DNA of 64,000 nucleotides from Clostridia bacterium (lineage in GTDB: Bacteria > Bacillota > Clostridia > Christensenellales > CAG-138), in NCBI GenBank assembly GCA_003246365.1, contig QKAN01000213.1:1-64000 (forward strand), read 5' to 3'. Made by a program: the position numbers and the translations under genes. Positions 1-9,291 of this stretch are shown here, piece by piece. Under the pieces are notes generated by a model. It was not told where the DNA came from. It did no database searches and saw only the letters and a list, made by a program, of their open reading frames with translations. The first letter of the stretch is position 1. Each line of letters begins with the position of its first letter.

Positions 1-15
1 AACATATATTATATA

Positions 16-44
16 TTGACAATACATTCTGCATTCTTTATAAT
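16..44 (+). promoter_or_regulatory. Consensus promoter of the first liv operon
   Basis: The sequence shows TTGACA at 16-21, a 17-bp spacer, and TATAAT at 39-44, a full match to the vegetative sigma-A consensus. It lies about 80 bp upstream of the binding-protein gene at 125, so transcription should start near 51 and give a leader of roughly 75 nt. Confidence 0.85.
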
Positions 45-124
45 CATGCATAACACAATGGCGTGTGATTATTCTTTGAATAGTCATAGCCTTTTTTGTT
101 ATTATCGAAGGAGGAAAGTCACAA

Positions 125-1357
125 ATGAGGAAACTTATCAGTTTGCTGCTCGTTCTCGCGCTCGCCCTCAGCCTCGTCGCCTGTGCAAGCAGCACCCCGG
201 CAGCCACCGAGGCTACCGATTCCACCGCTGCTGAAGCGACCGAAGCCACCGCAACCGAAGAAGCGGCCGGCGGCATCACGCTTGGCGTCATCTCGCCGAA
301 CACCGGCGCACTTGCGGTATACGGCGCAGCCGTTACCAACGCCGTCGATCTCGCGGTCAGCGAAATCAACGCTGCGGGTGGTATCCTTGGCCAGCAGGTT
401 ACCGTTATCAAAACCGACGACCAGTTTGACCCGACCGAAACGCTCAACGCGTTCAACTCTCTCGTGTCCCAGGGTGTCGGCCTCATCGTCGGCTCCGTCA
501 CCTCTGGTTGCACCTCTGCAATCACCGAAGCTGCCAACGAAGAGCATGTCGTTCTGTTGACGCCGTCCGCAACTGCTGACAGCATCACGACCGCTGACGA
601 CTATGTATTCCGTGCCTGCTATGCTGATAGCTTCCAGGGCGCAATCGCTGCCTACTATGCCAAAGAAGCCGGTTATACCGATGTTGGCGTCGTCTACTGC
701 GCAGCGGACACCTACTCCAAGGGCCTCTATGACTCTTTCTCGGCTGCCGCCGCGACCTATGGTCTGAACGTTGCCGCCGTCGAGTCCACCGCTTCTCTGG
801 ATGTTCAGGATTACACCAACCAGTTTGCCGCCATGGCGAGCTCGGGCGTACAGTTTGTGTATGCGCCGTACTACTATGACGTCATCGGACCCTACATCGT
901 CACCCAGGCTCGTGCAGCTGGTTATACCGGCATCATCATGGGCGCCGACGGTTATGACGGAACGCCCGACTACGTTGTCGAAGGCGCAGATCTGACCGCT
1001 TTCAACGATGTATACTGGACCAACCACTATGACCCGACCGACACCGATCCGGCAGTTCAGGCGTTTGTTGCCGCCTATCAGGCAATGTGGGATTCCACGC
1101 CGAACGCGATCTCCGCTCTTGCTTATGACGCAGTTTATATGTATAAGCTCGCCATCGAGAACGCAGGTACCGCCGATCCGGAAGCCGTCCGCGATGCGCT
1201 TGCAGATCCTGCGACCACGTTCAGCGGAGTCACCGGCACGTTTGCATTCAACAATGATACCGGTACGCCTTCGAAGGGCGCCGTCATCCTCTCGTTTGCT
1301 TCCGACGGCACCTCCGTCACCACCAAGCTGGTTGACGTTATCAAAGAGCTCAAGTAA
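125..1357 (+). CDS. livK: Branched-chain amino acid ABC transporter, substrate-binding lipoprotein
   Basis: This is the extracytoplasmic binding component of a LivKHMGF importer, 410 residues. The N terminus is a lipoprotein signal (hydrophobic run, then LVAC with the lipidated cysteine at residue 20), followed by an Ala/Thr/Glu-rich linker to about residue 47. The mature part matches the type I periplasmic-binding fold of the Leu/Ile/Val family, beginning GITLGVISPNTGALAVYG. A GGAGG site precedes the ATG by about 10 nt. It is the first gene of the operon and is followed by permeases and two ATPases. The ligand could be another amino acid or an amide, since family members vary; the transporter class itself is clear. 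Confidence 0.93.
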   Translation: MRKLISLLLVLALALSLVACASSTPAATEATDSTAAEATEATATEEAAGGITLGVISPNTGALAVYGAAVTNAVDLAVSEINAAGGILGQQVTVIKTDDQFDPTETLNAFNSLVSQGVGLIVGSVTSGCTSAITEAANEEHVVLLTPSATADSITTADDYVFRACYADSFQGAIAAYYAKEAGYTDVGVVYCAADTYSKGLYDSFSAAAATYGLNVAAVESTASLDVQDYTNQFAAMASSGVQFVYAPYYYDVIGPYIVTQARAAGYTGIIMGADGYDGTPDYVVEGADLTAFNDVYWTNHYDPTDTDPAVQAFVAAYQAMWDSTPNAISALAYDAVYMYKLAIENAGTADPEAVRDALADPATTFSGVTGTFAFNNDTGTPSKGAVILSFASDGTSVTTKLVDVIKELK

Positions 1358-1386
1358 CGAAGCATTCGCAATAACGCTATAAAGGC

Positions 1387-1420
1387 CAAAGGAGGCGAGG
1401 CTCACGCCACGCCTCCTTTG
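1387..1420 (+). other. Intercistronic hairpin between livK and livH
   Basis: An 11-bp perfect stem (CAAAGGAGGCG at 1387-1397 with its complement at 1410-1420) surrounds a 12-nt loop. No U-run follows, so it is not a typical terminator. In this position it could block 3' decay and give the binding protein more mRNA than the permeases; that role is inference. The second liv operon has a comparable hairpin at the same place. Confidence 0.75.
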
Positions 1421-1449
1421 CCGTTAAATTCGAAAGGCGGAACGCATAA

Positions 1450-2346
1450 GTGAGCACATTTTTGCAAACATTGTTTGTCGGGCTTCGTCTCGGGAGTATC
1501 TATGCTCTCGTCGCACTCGGCTACACCATGGTCTACGGTATTATCCGTCTGATCAACTTCGCACATGGCGATTTTATTATGGTCGGCGGCTATACGATGA
1601 TCTTTACGATCCCCGTGGTTGCCGCACTCGGCCTGCCGCTCTGGGCATCTGTATTTTTCGCGATTTTGGTTTGCGCAATCGTCGGTATGTCAACTGAGCT
1701 TGTCGCATACCGCCCCGTCCGCAAAAAAGGCACCTCGATGACGGCGCTCATTACGGCCATCGCGGTCAGTCTTCTTTTGGAAAACCTCGCGCAGGCCATT
1801 CCTCAGATCGGACCGAACCCAAAGGTCGCAAATCAGATTTTTACCGCCGGCGGCATCCGTATTCAGGATGTTACGCTGGAGTGGACTACGCTGTTAACGA
1901 TCTGCATCAGCGTCATCGTTATGATCGCCCTTTACCAGTTCACGCAGAAAACAAGAATCGGCCGCGCAATGCGCTGCGTTTCGGAAGATAAGTCTGCGGC
2001 AATCCTGATGGGTATCAACGTTAACCGCACCATCGTTACGACGTTTGCCATCGGCTCAAGCCTCTCGGCAATCGCTGCGTTGATGTATATCGCCCAGTAT
2101 CCCAAGGTTTATACGACCATGGGCGCAATGTTGGGTCTCAAGGCTTTCGTCGCGGCCGTTCTCGGCGGCATCGGTATCATTCCCGGCGCTATGCTCGGCG
2201 GCTTTGTCATCGGCCTTGTCGAATCCTTCACCACCAGCTATGTCAGCTCCAGTATGGCGGATACGTTCGTATTCCTGATCCTGATCATCGTGCTGATTAT
2301 TAAACCCGCTGGTATTCTCGGAAAGAATATGGGTGAAAAAGTATGA
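1450..2346 (+). CDS. livH: Branched-chain amino acid ABC transporter permease LivH
   Basis: This is one of the two transmembrane subunits of the Liv importer, 298 residues and almost wholly hydrophobic. Family signs include the start TLFVGLRLGSIYALVALGYT, the early segment LINFAHGDFIMVGGY, and a C-terminal GGIGIIPGAMLGGFVIGL. The start is GTG with a GAAAGGCGG stretch upstream; this start is the best available because the first conserved helix begins directly after it. The stop overlaps the livM start as ATGA, so the two are translationally coupled. Confidence 0.93.
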   Translation: MSTFLQTLFVGLRLGSIYALVALGYTMVYGIIRLINFAHGDFIMVGGYTMIFTIPVVAALGLPLWASVFFAILVCAIVGMSTELVAYRPVRKKGTSMTALITAIAVSLLLENLAQAIPQIGPNPKVANQIFTAGGIRIQDVTLEWTTLLTICISVIVMIALYQFTQKTRIGRAMRCVSEDKSAAILMGINVNRTIVTTFAIGSSLSAIAALMYIAQYPKVYTTMGAMLGLKAFVAAVLGGIGIIPGAMLGGFVIGLVESFTTSYVSSSMADTFVFLILIIVLIIKPAGILGKNMGEKV

Positions 2347-3494
2347 TTAAGAATAAAACAGTACAGGGGTATATCCTCAATACGCTGGTTCTCGCGGTGC
2401 TTTTAATCGTATTCTCCGTGATCAAAGAATCCTTTGGTAAAGCGGGCGATTTCAAGCTTATCATCGCGCCCAGCATCTGGCAGTGCTGCTATTTGATTAT
2501 CCTCGCCGCCTCGCTCAACCTGACGCTCGGCTTTTTAGGCCAGCTCTCTCTGGGTCATTGTGGCTTTATGGCAATCGGCGCTTACTCCGCGGCGTTGCTC
2601 TCGCTCGCCGCCCAGCGCGCAGGTGTATACGATGAAAAGAGCGGCACGGCGTTTGTCCTCGTGCTCATCGGCTGTATCCTCATTGCGGGTGTTCTCGCGG
2701 CGATTGTCGGCCTGCTCGTCGGTATTCCGGCGCTGCGTCTGAAAGGCGACTATCTTGCGATCATTACGCTGGGATTTGGCATGATCATCGTTAACATCAT
2801 CAATAACCTCCCCTTTGCCGGACAAAACGGCCTTGCGGAAGGTTCCGCCGCCGCTTCCCTTTATAAGAACGGACTCGGATTTGGCACCGCGCTGAAAGTA
2901 ACCTATATCTGGGCGGCAATCGGCGTGACATTAATTGCGCTCACGATGATGTTCATGTTCGTCCGTTCGAAATACGGCCGCGCCATCCGCGCGATTCGCG
3001 ACGATGAAATCGCCGCTTCTGCGTCCGGCATCAACACCGCGTACTATAAGGTGTTCACCTTCGCTTACTCGGCGTTCTTTGCGGGCGTTGCGGGCGCGCT
3101 TTACGCCTGTTCCAATGCGACGCTTTCCACCTCGTCCTTCGCATTTGCCAACGGCGGCATCCTGAACTCCACGTTCGTCGTCGTCATGGTCGTTCTCGGC
3201 GGCATGGGATCGCTAACGGGTTCCATCGTTGCAGCGGTTATCATGTTCGTCGTCAACTACCAGATTAAAAACGGCGTCTGGGTGCAGCATCTGCCCATGT
3301 GGCTGCAGAACATATTTAACTTCCCGATGCTGGTTTACGCCATCATCCTGATTATCGTAATTATGTTCCGTCCCAAGGGTATTTTCGGTACATACGAATT
3401 GTCTCTTAGAAACTTCTTCTCGGATATCAAGAAAAAGCGCCAGAATCGGCTGGCTCAGAAAGAAGAAAGCAAGGAGGCGCTGAGCAATGGCTGA
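2343..3494 (+). CDS. livM: Branched-chain amino acid ABC transporter permease LivM
   Basis: The second membrane subunit of the importer, 383 residues. It has LivM hallmarks: LNLTLGFLGQLSLGHCGFMAIGAY near the N terminus, the RSKYGRAIRAIRDDEIAASASGIN cytoplasmic loop that contacts the ATPases (here split by position 200-225), and the C-terminal FRPKGIFG. A charged Lys/Glu tail follows. It overlaps livH by 4 nt and livG by 8 nt, so the whole set is one transcript. Confidence 0.93.
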   Translation: MIKNKTVQGYILNTLVLAVLLIVFSVIKESFGKAGDFKLIIAPSIWQCCYLIILAASLNLTLGFLGQLSLGHCGFMAIGAYSAALLSLAAQRAGVYDEKSGTAFVLVLIGCILIAGVLAAIVGLLVGIPALRLKGDYLAIITLGFGMIIVNIINNLPFAGQNGLAEGSAAASLYKNGLGFGTALKVTYIWAAIGVTLIALTMMFMFVRSKYGRAIRAIRDDEIAASASGINTAYYKVFTFAYSAFFAGVAGALYACSNATLSTSSFAFANGGILNSTFVVVMVVLGGMGSLTGSIVAAVIMFVVNYQIKNGVWVQHLPMWLQNIFNFPMLVYAIILIIVIMFRPKGIFGTYELSLRNFFSDIKKKRQNRLAQKEESKEALSNG

Positions 3495-4260
3495 GGAACG
3501 AATTCCCGTACTCGAAACGAGAAAGCTCGGTATCACATTCGGCGGTCTCGTCGCTGTTTCGGACTTTAACATCAAGGTGTTTAAGGGTGAACTCGTCGGT
3601 TTGATCGGCCCCAACGGCGCGGGCAAAACGACGGTGTTTAACATGCTGACGGGCGTTTATAAACCCACCGAAGGCTCCGTGCTTTTAGAGGGCGTTGTGC
3701 TCAACGGCAAAAAAACACATCAATTCGTAGCCGCCGGCATCGCGCGAACCTTCCAGAACATCCGTCTGTTCAAGCAGATGACGGTGCTGGAAAACGTGCT
3801 TTCCGCGTTTACGAAGGACATTCAATATGGCATGATCGACGCGCTCTTCCGCACGCCTCGTTTCTGGAAAACAGAAAAAGAGCTGAAGGAAAAAACGATG
3901 GATCTGCTCTCCATCTTCCATCTGGAAGACAAAGCGGACTATATCGCCGCCAACCTTCCCTACGGTCAGCAGCGCAAACTGGAGATTGCCCGCGCGCTTG
4001 CGACAGACATGAAACTGCTCCTGCTGGACGAACCCGCCGCGGGCATGAACCCGACGGAAACTGCCGAATTGCTCGACTGCATCAACACCATTCGCAGCCG
4101 TTTCGGCATCGCGATATTGCTCATCGAGCACGATATGTCGCTCGTCATGAACATTTGCGAGCGGATACAGGTTATTGACTACGGCATCACGATTGCCAAA
4201 GGCCTGCCCGAAGAAATCGCGAAAGACCCGAAGGTCATTGCGGCCTATCTGGGACAATAG
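3487..4260 (+). CDS. livG: Branched-chain amino acid ABC transporter ATP-binding protein LivG
   Basis: An ATPase subunit of 257 residues that powers import. Walker A is GPNGAGKT at residues 41-48, the signature is the LivG-type LPYGQQRKLEIARAL, and Walker B is LLLLDEPAAGMNP. The AAGMNP form after Walker B is characteristic of LivG rather than LivF. The gene begins inside the 3' end of livM and is followed after 10 nt by livF. Confidence 0.93.
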   Translation: MAEERIPVLETRKLGITFGGLVAVSDFNIKVFKGELVGLIGPNGAGKTTVFNMLTGVYKPTEGSVLLEGVVLNGKKTHQFVAAGIARTFQNIRLFKQMTVLENVLSAFTKDIQYGMIDALFRTPRFWKTEKELKEKTMDLLSIFHLEDKADYIAANLPYGQQRKLEIARALATDMKLLLLDEPAAGMNPTETAELLDCINTIRSRFGIAILLIEHDMSLVMNICERIQVIDYGITIAKGLPEEIAKDPKVIAAYLGQ

Positions 4261-4270
4261 GAGGCTGAGC

Positions 4271-4975
4271 ATGCTAGAGATTAAAGATCTTCACGTCTAT
4301 TACGGCGCAATTCACGCCATAAAAGGCATTACGCTTAAGGTTAACGACGGCGAGCTGGTCTCCCTCGTCGGCGCAAACGGCGCAGGCAAAACCACAATTT
4401 TGCATACGATTTCGGGACTGCTGCACGCGTCCTCCGGCGAAATTCTGCTGGACGGCAAAAACCTGCAAAAAGTACCGCCGCATACGATTATCAACATGGG
4501 ACTCGCGCACGTTCCGGAAGGACGCCATGTTTTTTCGCGCATGACCGTAGAGGAAAACTTGCGGATGGGGGCGTATATTATTAATGACCCCAAATGCATC
4601 AACGAGGGCCTCGAACGGGTTTATCACCATTTCCCCCGTCTCAAGGAACGCGCCCGCCAACTTGGCGGCACGCTCTCCGGCGGCGAACAGCAAATGCTTG
4701 CAACCGGTCGCGCATTGATGACAAACCCGAAAATCCTGTTGATGGACGAACCTTCCATGGGTCTTTCGCCCATTCTCGTCAATGAGATTTTCACCATCAT
4801 CGAGCAACTGCACAACAGCGGCATTACGATTCTGCTCGTCGAGCAAAACGCGAAAAAAGCGCTCTCAGTCGCCGACCGCGCGTATGTTCTCGAAACCGGA
4901 AAAATCTCCATGCAAGGTTCGGCAAAGGAGCTGGCCGAGGACGACCGCGTTCGCAAGGCGTATCTCGGCGCGTAA
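4271..4975 (+). CDS. livF: Branched-chain amino acid ABC transporter ATP-binding protein LivF
   Basis: The second ATPase, 234 residues from the ATG at 4271. An open frame extends upstream to 4175, but it would run inside livG; the ATG at 4271 has AGGAGGCTGAGC just before it and starts exactly at the conserved MLEIKDLHVYYG. Walker A is GANGAGKT, the signature LSGGEQQML and Walker B ILLMDEPSMGLSP, all LivF-like. It closes the Liv complex; the kinase-like gene at 5006 follows with no terminator between. Confidence 0.93.
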   Translation: MLEIKDLHVYYGAIHAIKGITLKVNDGELVSLVGANGAGKTTILHTISGLLHASSGEILLDGKNLQKVPPHTIINMGLAHVPEGRHVFSRMTVEENLRMGAYIINDPKCINEGLERVYHHFPRLKERARQLGGTLSGGEQQMLATGRALMTNPKILLMDEPSMGLSPILVNEIFTIIEQLHNSGITILLVEQNAKKALSVADRAYVLETGKISMQGSAKELAEDDRVRKAYLGA

Positions 4976-5005
4976 GGGACTCGACGGAAAGGAGACTGAA
5001 ACTCG

Positions 5006-5632
5006 ATGGCACACTATGTGATTACAATCGCGCGCGAAAAAGGCAGCGGTGGTTACGACATCGCAAACAAGCTCTCCGAAAAGCTTAATATCCCGTTTTA
5101 TGACCGGAAACTCCTCAGAATTGCTTCGGATGTCAGCGGAATCAATGAAGAGCTTTTTGGTGAAGTAGACGAGCGGCTCGGCAAACACGAAATGATGCGC
5201 GCCGCGCAGAAAGTCTACACGGGAGAAGTATTGCCGCCTGATAGCGACAATTACACTTCGCAAGAAAACCTGTTCCAGTTTCAGGCAAAGATCATTACGG
5301 AACTTGCGGAAACGAGCAGCTGCATCATCGTCGGCCGTTGCGCAAACCACATTTTGCAGAATAAGCCGTATCTGATGCGTGCGTTTATCCATGCGCCAAT
5401 CGAAGCGCGAATCGAACGCGTTGCAAAATACTCCCTCGCATGGTCCACCGCAGAGATTTCCAAATATATCTGTGACCAGGACAAGCACCGCGCAGAATAT
5501 TACAAGTTCTATACTGGAGAAGACTGGCGCGACGCGGCACATTTTGATATCAGTCTGGATTCCGCAGCGCTCGGCGAAGACGGTTGCGTAGACCGCATCA
5601 TCAAAGCCTTGCCGGTTTTCACGAAAGAATAA
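5006..5632 (+). CDS. Cytidylate kinase-like family protein
   Basis: A 208-residue P-loop protein. The start MAHYVITIAREKGSGG is the atypical phosphate-binding loop of the cytidylate-kinase-like family, followed by GYDIANKLSEKLNIPFYDRKLL, and a later IIVGRCANHIL strand. These proteins resemble Cmk but are usually adjacent to transporters and lack a proven substrate, so nucleotide phosphorylation is only inferred. The ribosome site GGAGACTG precedes the ATG. It is the last gene of the first liv transcript; a strong terminator follows at 5656. Confidence 0.8.
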   Translation: MAHYVITIAREKGSGGYDIANKLSEKLNIPFYDRKLLRIASDVSGINEELFGEVDERLGKHEMMRAAQKVYTGEVLPPDSDNYTSQENLFQFQAKIITELAETSSCIIVGRCANHILQNKPYLMRAFIHAPIEARIERVAKYSLAWSTAEISKYICDQDKHRAEYYKFYTGEDWRDAAHFDISLDSAALGEDGCVDRIIKALPVFTKE

Positions 5633-5655
5633 CTCGTTTTCAAACAATCAAATAT

Positions 5656-5684
5656 CGCCTGCGGCATATGCCGCGGGCGTTTTC
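5656..5684 (+). terminator. Intrinsic terminator of the first liv operon
   Basis: A 10-bp GC-rich stem (56-65 against 70-79, one G-U pair) with an ATAT loop is followed by TTTTC. It lies 24 nt after the kinase-like gene and ends the livKHMGF transcript. Confidence 0.8.
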
Positions 5685-5719
5685 GTCTCTATCCATTTTA
5701 AATTTCAGGTGATAATCGA

Positions 5720-6088
5720 ATGAATATCAAATTATTGTCGCAGTTGTTTTCTGTCTGCAAACTGTCAAGCTGTTCCGATTTTGATTATGGCGAACCGTAC
5801 TGTTTTCTCGGCGTAACAGACGAGGAGATTTCACTCGTGTGCCCAACGCAGAAAGTTCCCGCGGATACACTCGCGCGGGAGGACGACTGGCGCGGGTTTC
5901 GCGTACAGGGAGTGCTGGATTTTTCGCTCGTAGGCATCCTTGCCCAGATTTCTTCTCTTCTTGCGGAACAGGGAATCAGCATATTCGCGGTGTCCACTTA
6001 CAATACGGATTATATTTTCGTGAAATCAAACGTGTTTAACCGAACGATATCCGTGCTTCAAAACGCAGGCTACTCTGTGGAAAAATAG
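5720..6088 (+). CDS. ACT domain-containing protein
   Basis: A small cytoplasmic protein of 122 residues. The C-terminal half (about residues 55-120) reads as an ACT ligand-binding fold: a strand FRVQGVLDFSLVGILAQIS, a helix, then GISIFAVSTYNTDYIFVK. The N-terminal half resembles the CASTOR/DUF-type ACT_7 proteins, which tend to bind amino acids. AGGTGAT precedes the ATG. Standing next to an amino-acid importer, it might sense amino acids, but nothing in the sequence proves this. Confidence 0.8.
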   Translation: MNIKLLSQLFSVCKLSSCSDFDYGEPYCFLGVTDEEISLVCPTQKVPADTLAREDDWRGFRVQGVLDFSLVGILAQISSLLAEQGISIFAVSTYNTDYIFVKSNVFNRTISVLQNAGYSVEK

Positions 6089-6184
6089 TTAAAGGTAATT
6101 ACAATTCACATTCCTTAAGCGCATTAATATGAATTGAATTTTGAATTATTAAAATAATATAAGAACTAGGATTCGAGTGAAATT

Positions 6185-6742
6185 ATGACGTATGAAGAAA
6201 AATTAATCCGCGCAAAACTGTATGCTGATAAACTAGCAAGCGGAATTGATCCAATATCAAATAACGCTGCGCCTTTAGATTCAATTATTAATCAACCCAG
6301 ATTGTCGAGATATTTCTCTTTTATTTCAGAAGTACTAAAGGAAAAGATTTTTTCTGAATCTCATGTCAATCCTTTGCCATCCCAAAAGTCTCAATTTAGT
6401 ATTTCAAAAGAAGCTATTAGTTCAATAGTTTTATCCGACGAACCAATACCTATTAGTAACTTAGCTAGACGAATTTGGGTAAAATCGGAGCCTGGATGCA
6501 AGCATTTTTCTCATCGTTGGGCCACAGATTGGTTGATAACACAAGGATATCTCTATCTTCATGAAGATTCCAAAAAAAGAATCCCTACAACTTCAGGAAC
6601 AAAATTAGGAATATTCCAAGAACTTCGTCCCTCAGCTTATGGTAATCTTTTAGTCACTTTATACAGGAAAGAAGCCCAACAATATATCCTCGATCATATC
6701 GTTGATATTCTTGCTCTAAAAGGCATTTACATTAATTTGTAA
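6185..6742 (+). CDS. Hypothetical protein, AT-rich gene
   Basis: A 185-residue protein of unknown function. Its codons are strikingly AT-rich (AAA, TTA, ATT, AAT) compared with the GC-rich genes on both sides, and its upstream region is also AT-rich, so recent acquisition is likely. The central part (ISNLARRIWVKSEPGCKHFS followed by HRWATDWLITQGYL) looks like a small helical, possibly winged-helix segment, and the C-terminal ALKGIYINL ends a long helix. It loosely resembles Bacillota hypothetical proteins that begin with LAxGIDP and an SRxF motif; I know no function for them. The ribosome site is weak. Confidence 0.6.
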   Translation: MTYEEKLIRAKLYADKLASGIDPISNNAAPLDSIINQPRLSRYFSFISEVLKEKIFSESHVNPLPSQKSQFSISKEAISSIVLSDEPIPISNLARRIWVKSEPGCKHFSHRWATDWLITQGYLYLHEDSKKRIPTTSGTKLGIFQELRPSAYGNLLVTLYRKEAQQYILDHIVDILALKGIYINL

Positions 6743-6755
6743 ATTTAAAAATCTG

Positions 6756-9083
6756 TTAAAACTTGATGACCTCTTCCACAAACACGCGCGCAATGCGAGG
6801 ATCAAACTGCGTTCCTGCATTCTTTAAAATCTCCGCTATTGCAGCTTCCTTGCTGCGCTGCTGACTATAGATGCGGTCGTTTGTCATCGCGTCGTACGCA
6901 TCCACAACTGCGAGAATTCGAGAGAGAATCGGTATCTCCTCTCCTACCAGTCCCCGCGGATATCCCTTGCCGTCCCAACGTTCATGATGCGAGAGAATAT
7001 ACTCCGAAATCGGAGCCAGATCAACATTGTTTTGCGCAATTCGGAACCCGATTTCCGGGTGTTTTCGCATTTCTAGCCATTCTTCGTCCGTCAACGCGCT
7101 GGGTTTTTGCAGAATCGAATCGTTAATTCCAACTTTACCGATATCGTGCAGCATTGCAAAGAGCGACATTTCGTCCATCTCTTTGGCAGAAATGCCGAGA
7201 ATATTACCTACCTTTTCGCAAGATTCGCGCAAACGTTCGGCGTGTTCCTCGGTTTCCTCGCTCTTTGCCGCAAGCGTAGAAAGCAAAGCATTGATGACAC
7301 TGCTGCGAAAGCTCTTTTCAATCATCAGTTTCCGCCGATACGTTAACTGTTCCGCATCCCGCAGTACGTTTCGTATATCGTCTTCCGTCTCGCTCTTAAT
7401 TGCGTACCCAAGCGCAATACTAAGTTGAAGCTTATTGTCGCTCTCCTCCACGCATCGAGATGAAATTTTTGCAATCACTTGATTCGCTTCCTGTGCGGTA
7501 GCGTCGGGCAGCAGAATCAAAAATTCGTCTCCGCCCCAACGGCTGACAACGCCCAGTTCTCCGGTGCTTTCGGTTAATATCGACGCGATCTTTTTGATAA
7601 AGTGGTCGCCCTCATTATGACCAAATGCGTCGTTGATCAGCTTTAATCCGTTCAAGTCGCCCATGATCAACGCACATTGCAGTTCCGGGTTTTCTTCGTA
7701 TTGCTTGAGCTGTTCTTCCATATACCAGCGGTTATACAGGCCGGTCATGGAGTCATGGGACATGATGTGCTCAATCTTATCCCGCTGTTGTTTTTCCGGC
7801 GTAACGTCACGGAATACCATTACAACGCCGTAAATCGTTCCGTTTTGATCTCGAATCGGCGCAGCTCCGTCCGCAATCGGTATCTTCATGCCAGATTTGT
7901 TAACGAGGGCTGTATGATTCGCAAGTCCTACAATCTCTCCGGTTTCAAGCACTTTCTCAATCGGCGAAGCAACGCGTTTTTCGGTTTTTTCATTGATTAA
8001 ATACAATACATCCGAGAATTGCGCGCCGATCGCCTCGTCTCCCCACCCGGACATTTTCCTCGCAGTGGGGTTCATCAAGGAGATTGTGCCGTCCATGCCG
8101 GTTGCAACAACGCCGTCGCCGATCGACTGAAGCGTAATTCTCATGAGTTCTTTTTCATGCATCAGTTCAGCGGTCTTTTTTCGAACCTCTTTTCGCAGAC
8201 GGTAATTCCACAAAATAATCGCAATAATAACCACCGCAATTATGGCTGTACCGATCAATACGTATTCTATGAAGTAAGACAAATAGATAAATGAACCTTC
8301 TCTTCCATACCATTTGTCGTCAATTCTATTCAGCTGATCTGTGGAGATTTTGGCAAATCCGTCTTCCACCAAGTTTAACATCGCCATATCGCCTTTTGCT
8401 ACGGCACGATGAAATTCGCCGGAGTAAAGCGACTGACTGCGACTAAATTCTTTTGCGATCCCTTTTTGATAAAGAAAATACAACGCAGGCGGTTCATCGA
8501 TCACAAAAACGCTGATCGCTCCGTCCTTTGCTGCATCTACAATTGATTCATAGCTTGGATACGCCTCGATATCCGTCACTCCGGCAGCCTGCAAAATTGA
8601 GATGCAGTTGTCCTCCGCCTTTACCGCAACGGTAAACCCGCGCAAAGATTCCGCGTTTGTAATTCCGCTGATGCTGTTGCTGTGAAATATCGGTACGTCA
8701 ATTGTTGCGTAAGCTTTTGTAAAATCCAGCCAGGTGTCACGCTCTTCATTATAGAAAATGGTGTCGATCACATCGTATTCGCCATTCTTCATTCCGGTGA
8801 GCGCATCCGCCCAATCCATTGCGTGAATTTCAGCGGTAACGCCGGTTTCCTTGCTCCACAGCGCCCACTGGTCAACAAGAATTCCTTGCAATTCGCCGTC
8901 CGAATTGCGATAAATGTACGGCGGATAGTTGTCGTCCATAACAACGGATATCGTTTTTGTGGAATCCGGAAGCTGAGAGTTGAATCGATCGCGGTACTGC
9001 AAATAAAGCAATCCGGCGACGCTAAACAGCGCGACGAACACGAACACCAGCAGAAGAAAAATCGTATTCTTCTTCAACCTCAA
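6756..9083 (-). CDS. Periplasmic-binding/PAS/GGDEF/HD-GYP cyclic-di-GMP sensor
   Basis: A 775-residue membrane signalling protein. Order: N-terminal signal anchor (residues 8-28), a family-3 solute-binding domain (about 40-260, with DNYPPYIYRNSDGELQGILVD), a second membrane helix (about 270-292), a PAS domain (about 305-430), a GGDEF domain with an intact RWGGDEF motif, and a C-terminal HD-GYP domain with HDIGK and HHERWDGKGYP intact. Both a cyclic-di-GMP synthase and a phosphodiesterase motif are therefore present. The start is TTG with AGAGGTGA upstream; no ATG lies nearby. It probably binds an amino acid or similar solute outside and adjusts cyclic-di-GMP inside; it sits between two amino-acid type importers. 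Confidence 0.88.
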   Translation of the reverse strand: MRLKKNTIFLLLVFVFVALFSVAGLLYLQYRDRFNSQLPDSTKTISVVMDDNYPPYIYRNSDGELQGILVDQWALWSKETGVTAEIHAMDWADALTGMKNGEYDVIDTIFYNEERDTWLDFTKAYATIDVPIFHSNSISGITNAESLRGFTVAVKAEDNCISILQAAGVTDIEAYPSYESIVDAAKDGAISVFVIDEPPALYFLYQKGIAKEFSRSQSLYSGEFHRAVAKGDMAMLNLVEDGFAKISTDQLNRIDDKWYGREGSFIYLSYFIEYVLIGTAIIAVVIIAIILWNYRLRKEVRKKTAELMHEKELMRITLQSIGDGVVATGMDGTISLMNPTARKMSGWGDEAIGAQFSDVLYLINEKTEKRVASPIEKVLETGEIVGLANHTALVNKSGMKIPIADGAAPIRDQNGTIYGVVMVFRDVTPEKQQRDKIEHIMSHDSMTGLYNRWYMEEQLKQYEENPELQCALIMGDLNGLKLINDAFGHNEGDHFIKKIASILTESTGELGVVSRWGGDEFLILLPDATAQEANQVIAKISSRCVEESDNKLQLSIALGYAIKSETEDDIRNVLRDAEQLTYRRKLMIEKSFRSSVINALLSTLAAKSEETEEHAERLRESCEKVGNILGISAKEMDEMSLFAMLHDIGKVGINDSILQKPSALTDEEWLEMRKHPEIGFRIAQNNVDLAPISEYILSHHERWDGKGYPRGLVGEEIPILSRILAVVDAYDAMTNDRIYSQQRSKEAAIAEILKNAGTQFDPRIARVFVEEVIKF

Positions 9084-9291
9084 CCGTCACCTCTCATAAA
9101 ATATTTGAATCGTTTCAAAACAATCAATCACTATTATTTTTTGTGTTTTTTAAAAATATATTTCGACTAATATTATTGATTCTATTGTATTCGGTCTCGT
9201 TTTTCGCGTCAATGCGGAATTTGTATGTCGACTATTCCGGCATCGAATCACTCTTTTTGTGTTGCGCCTCAACATCTGACGCTTGTCCAAA

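Noticed and set aside
119-1405. 428-codon minus-strand ORF opposite livK
   Set aside because: It mirrors a strongly supported lipoprotein gene; its product is Gly/Arg/Val-rich without any motif. Such ORFs arise because stop codons are rare opposite GC-rich codons.
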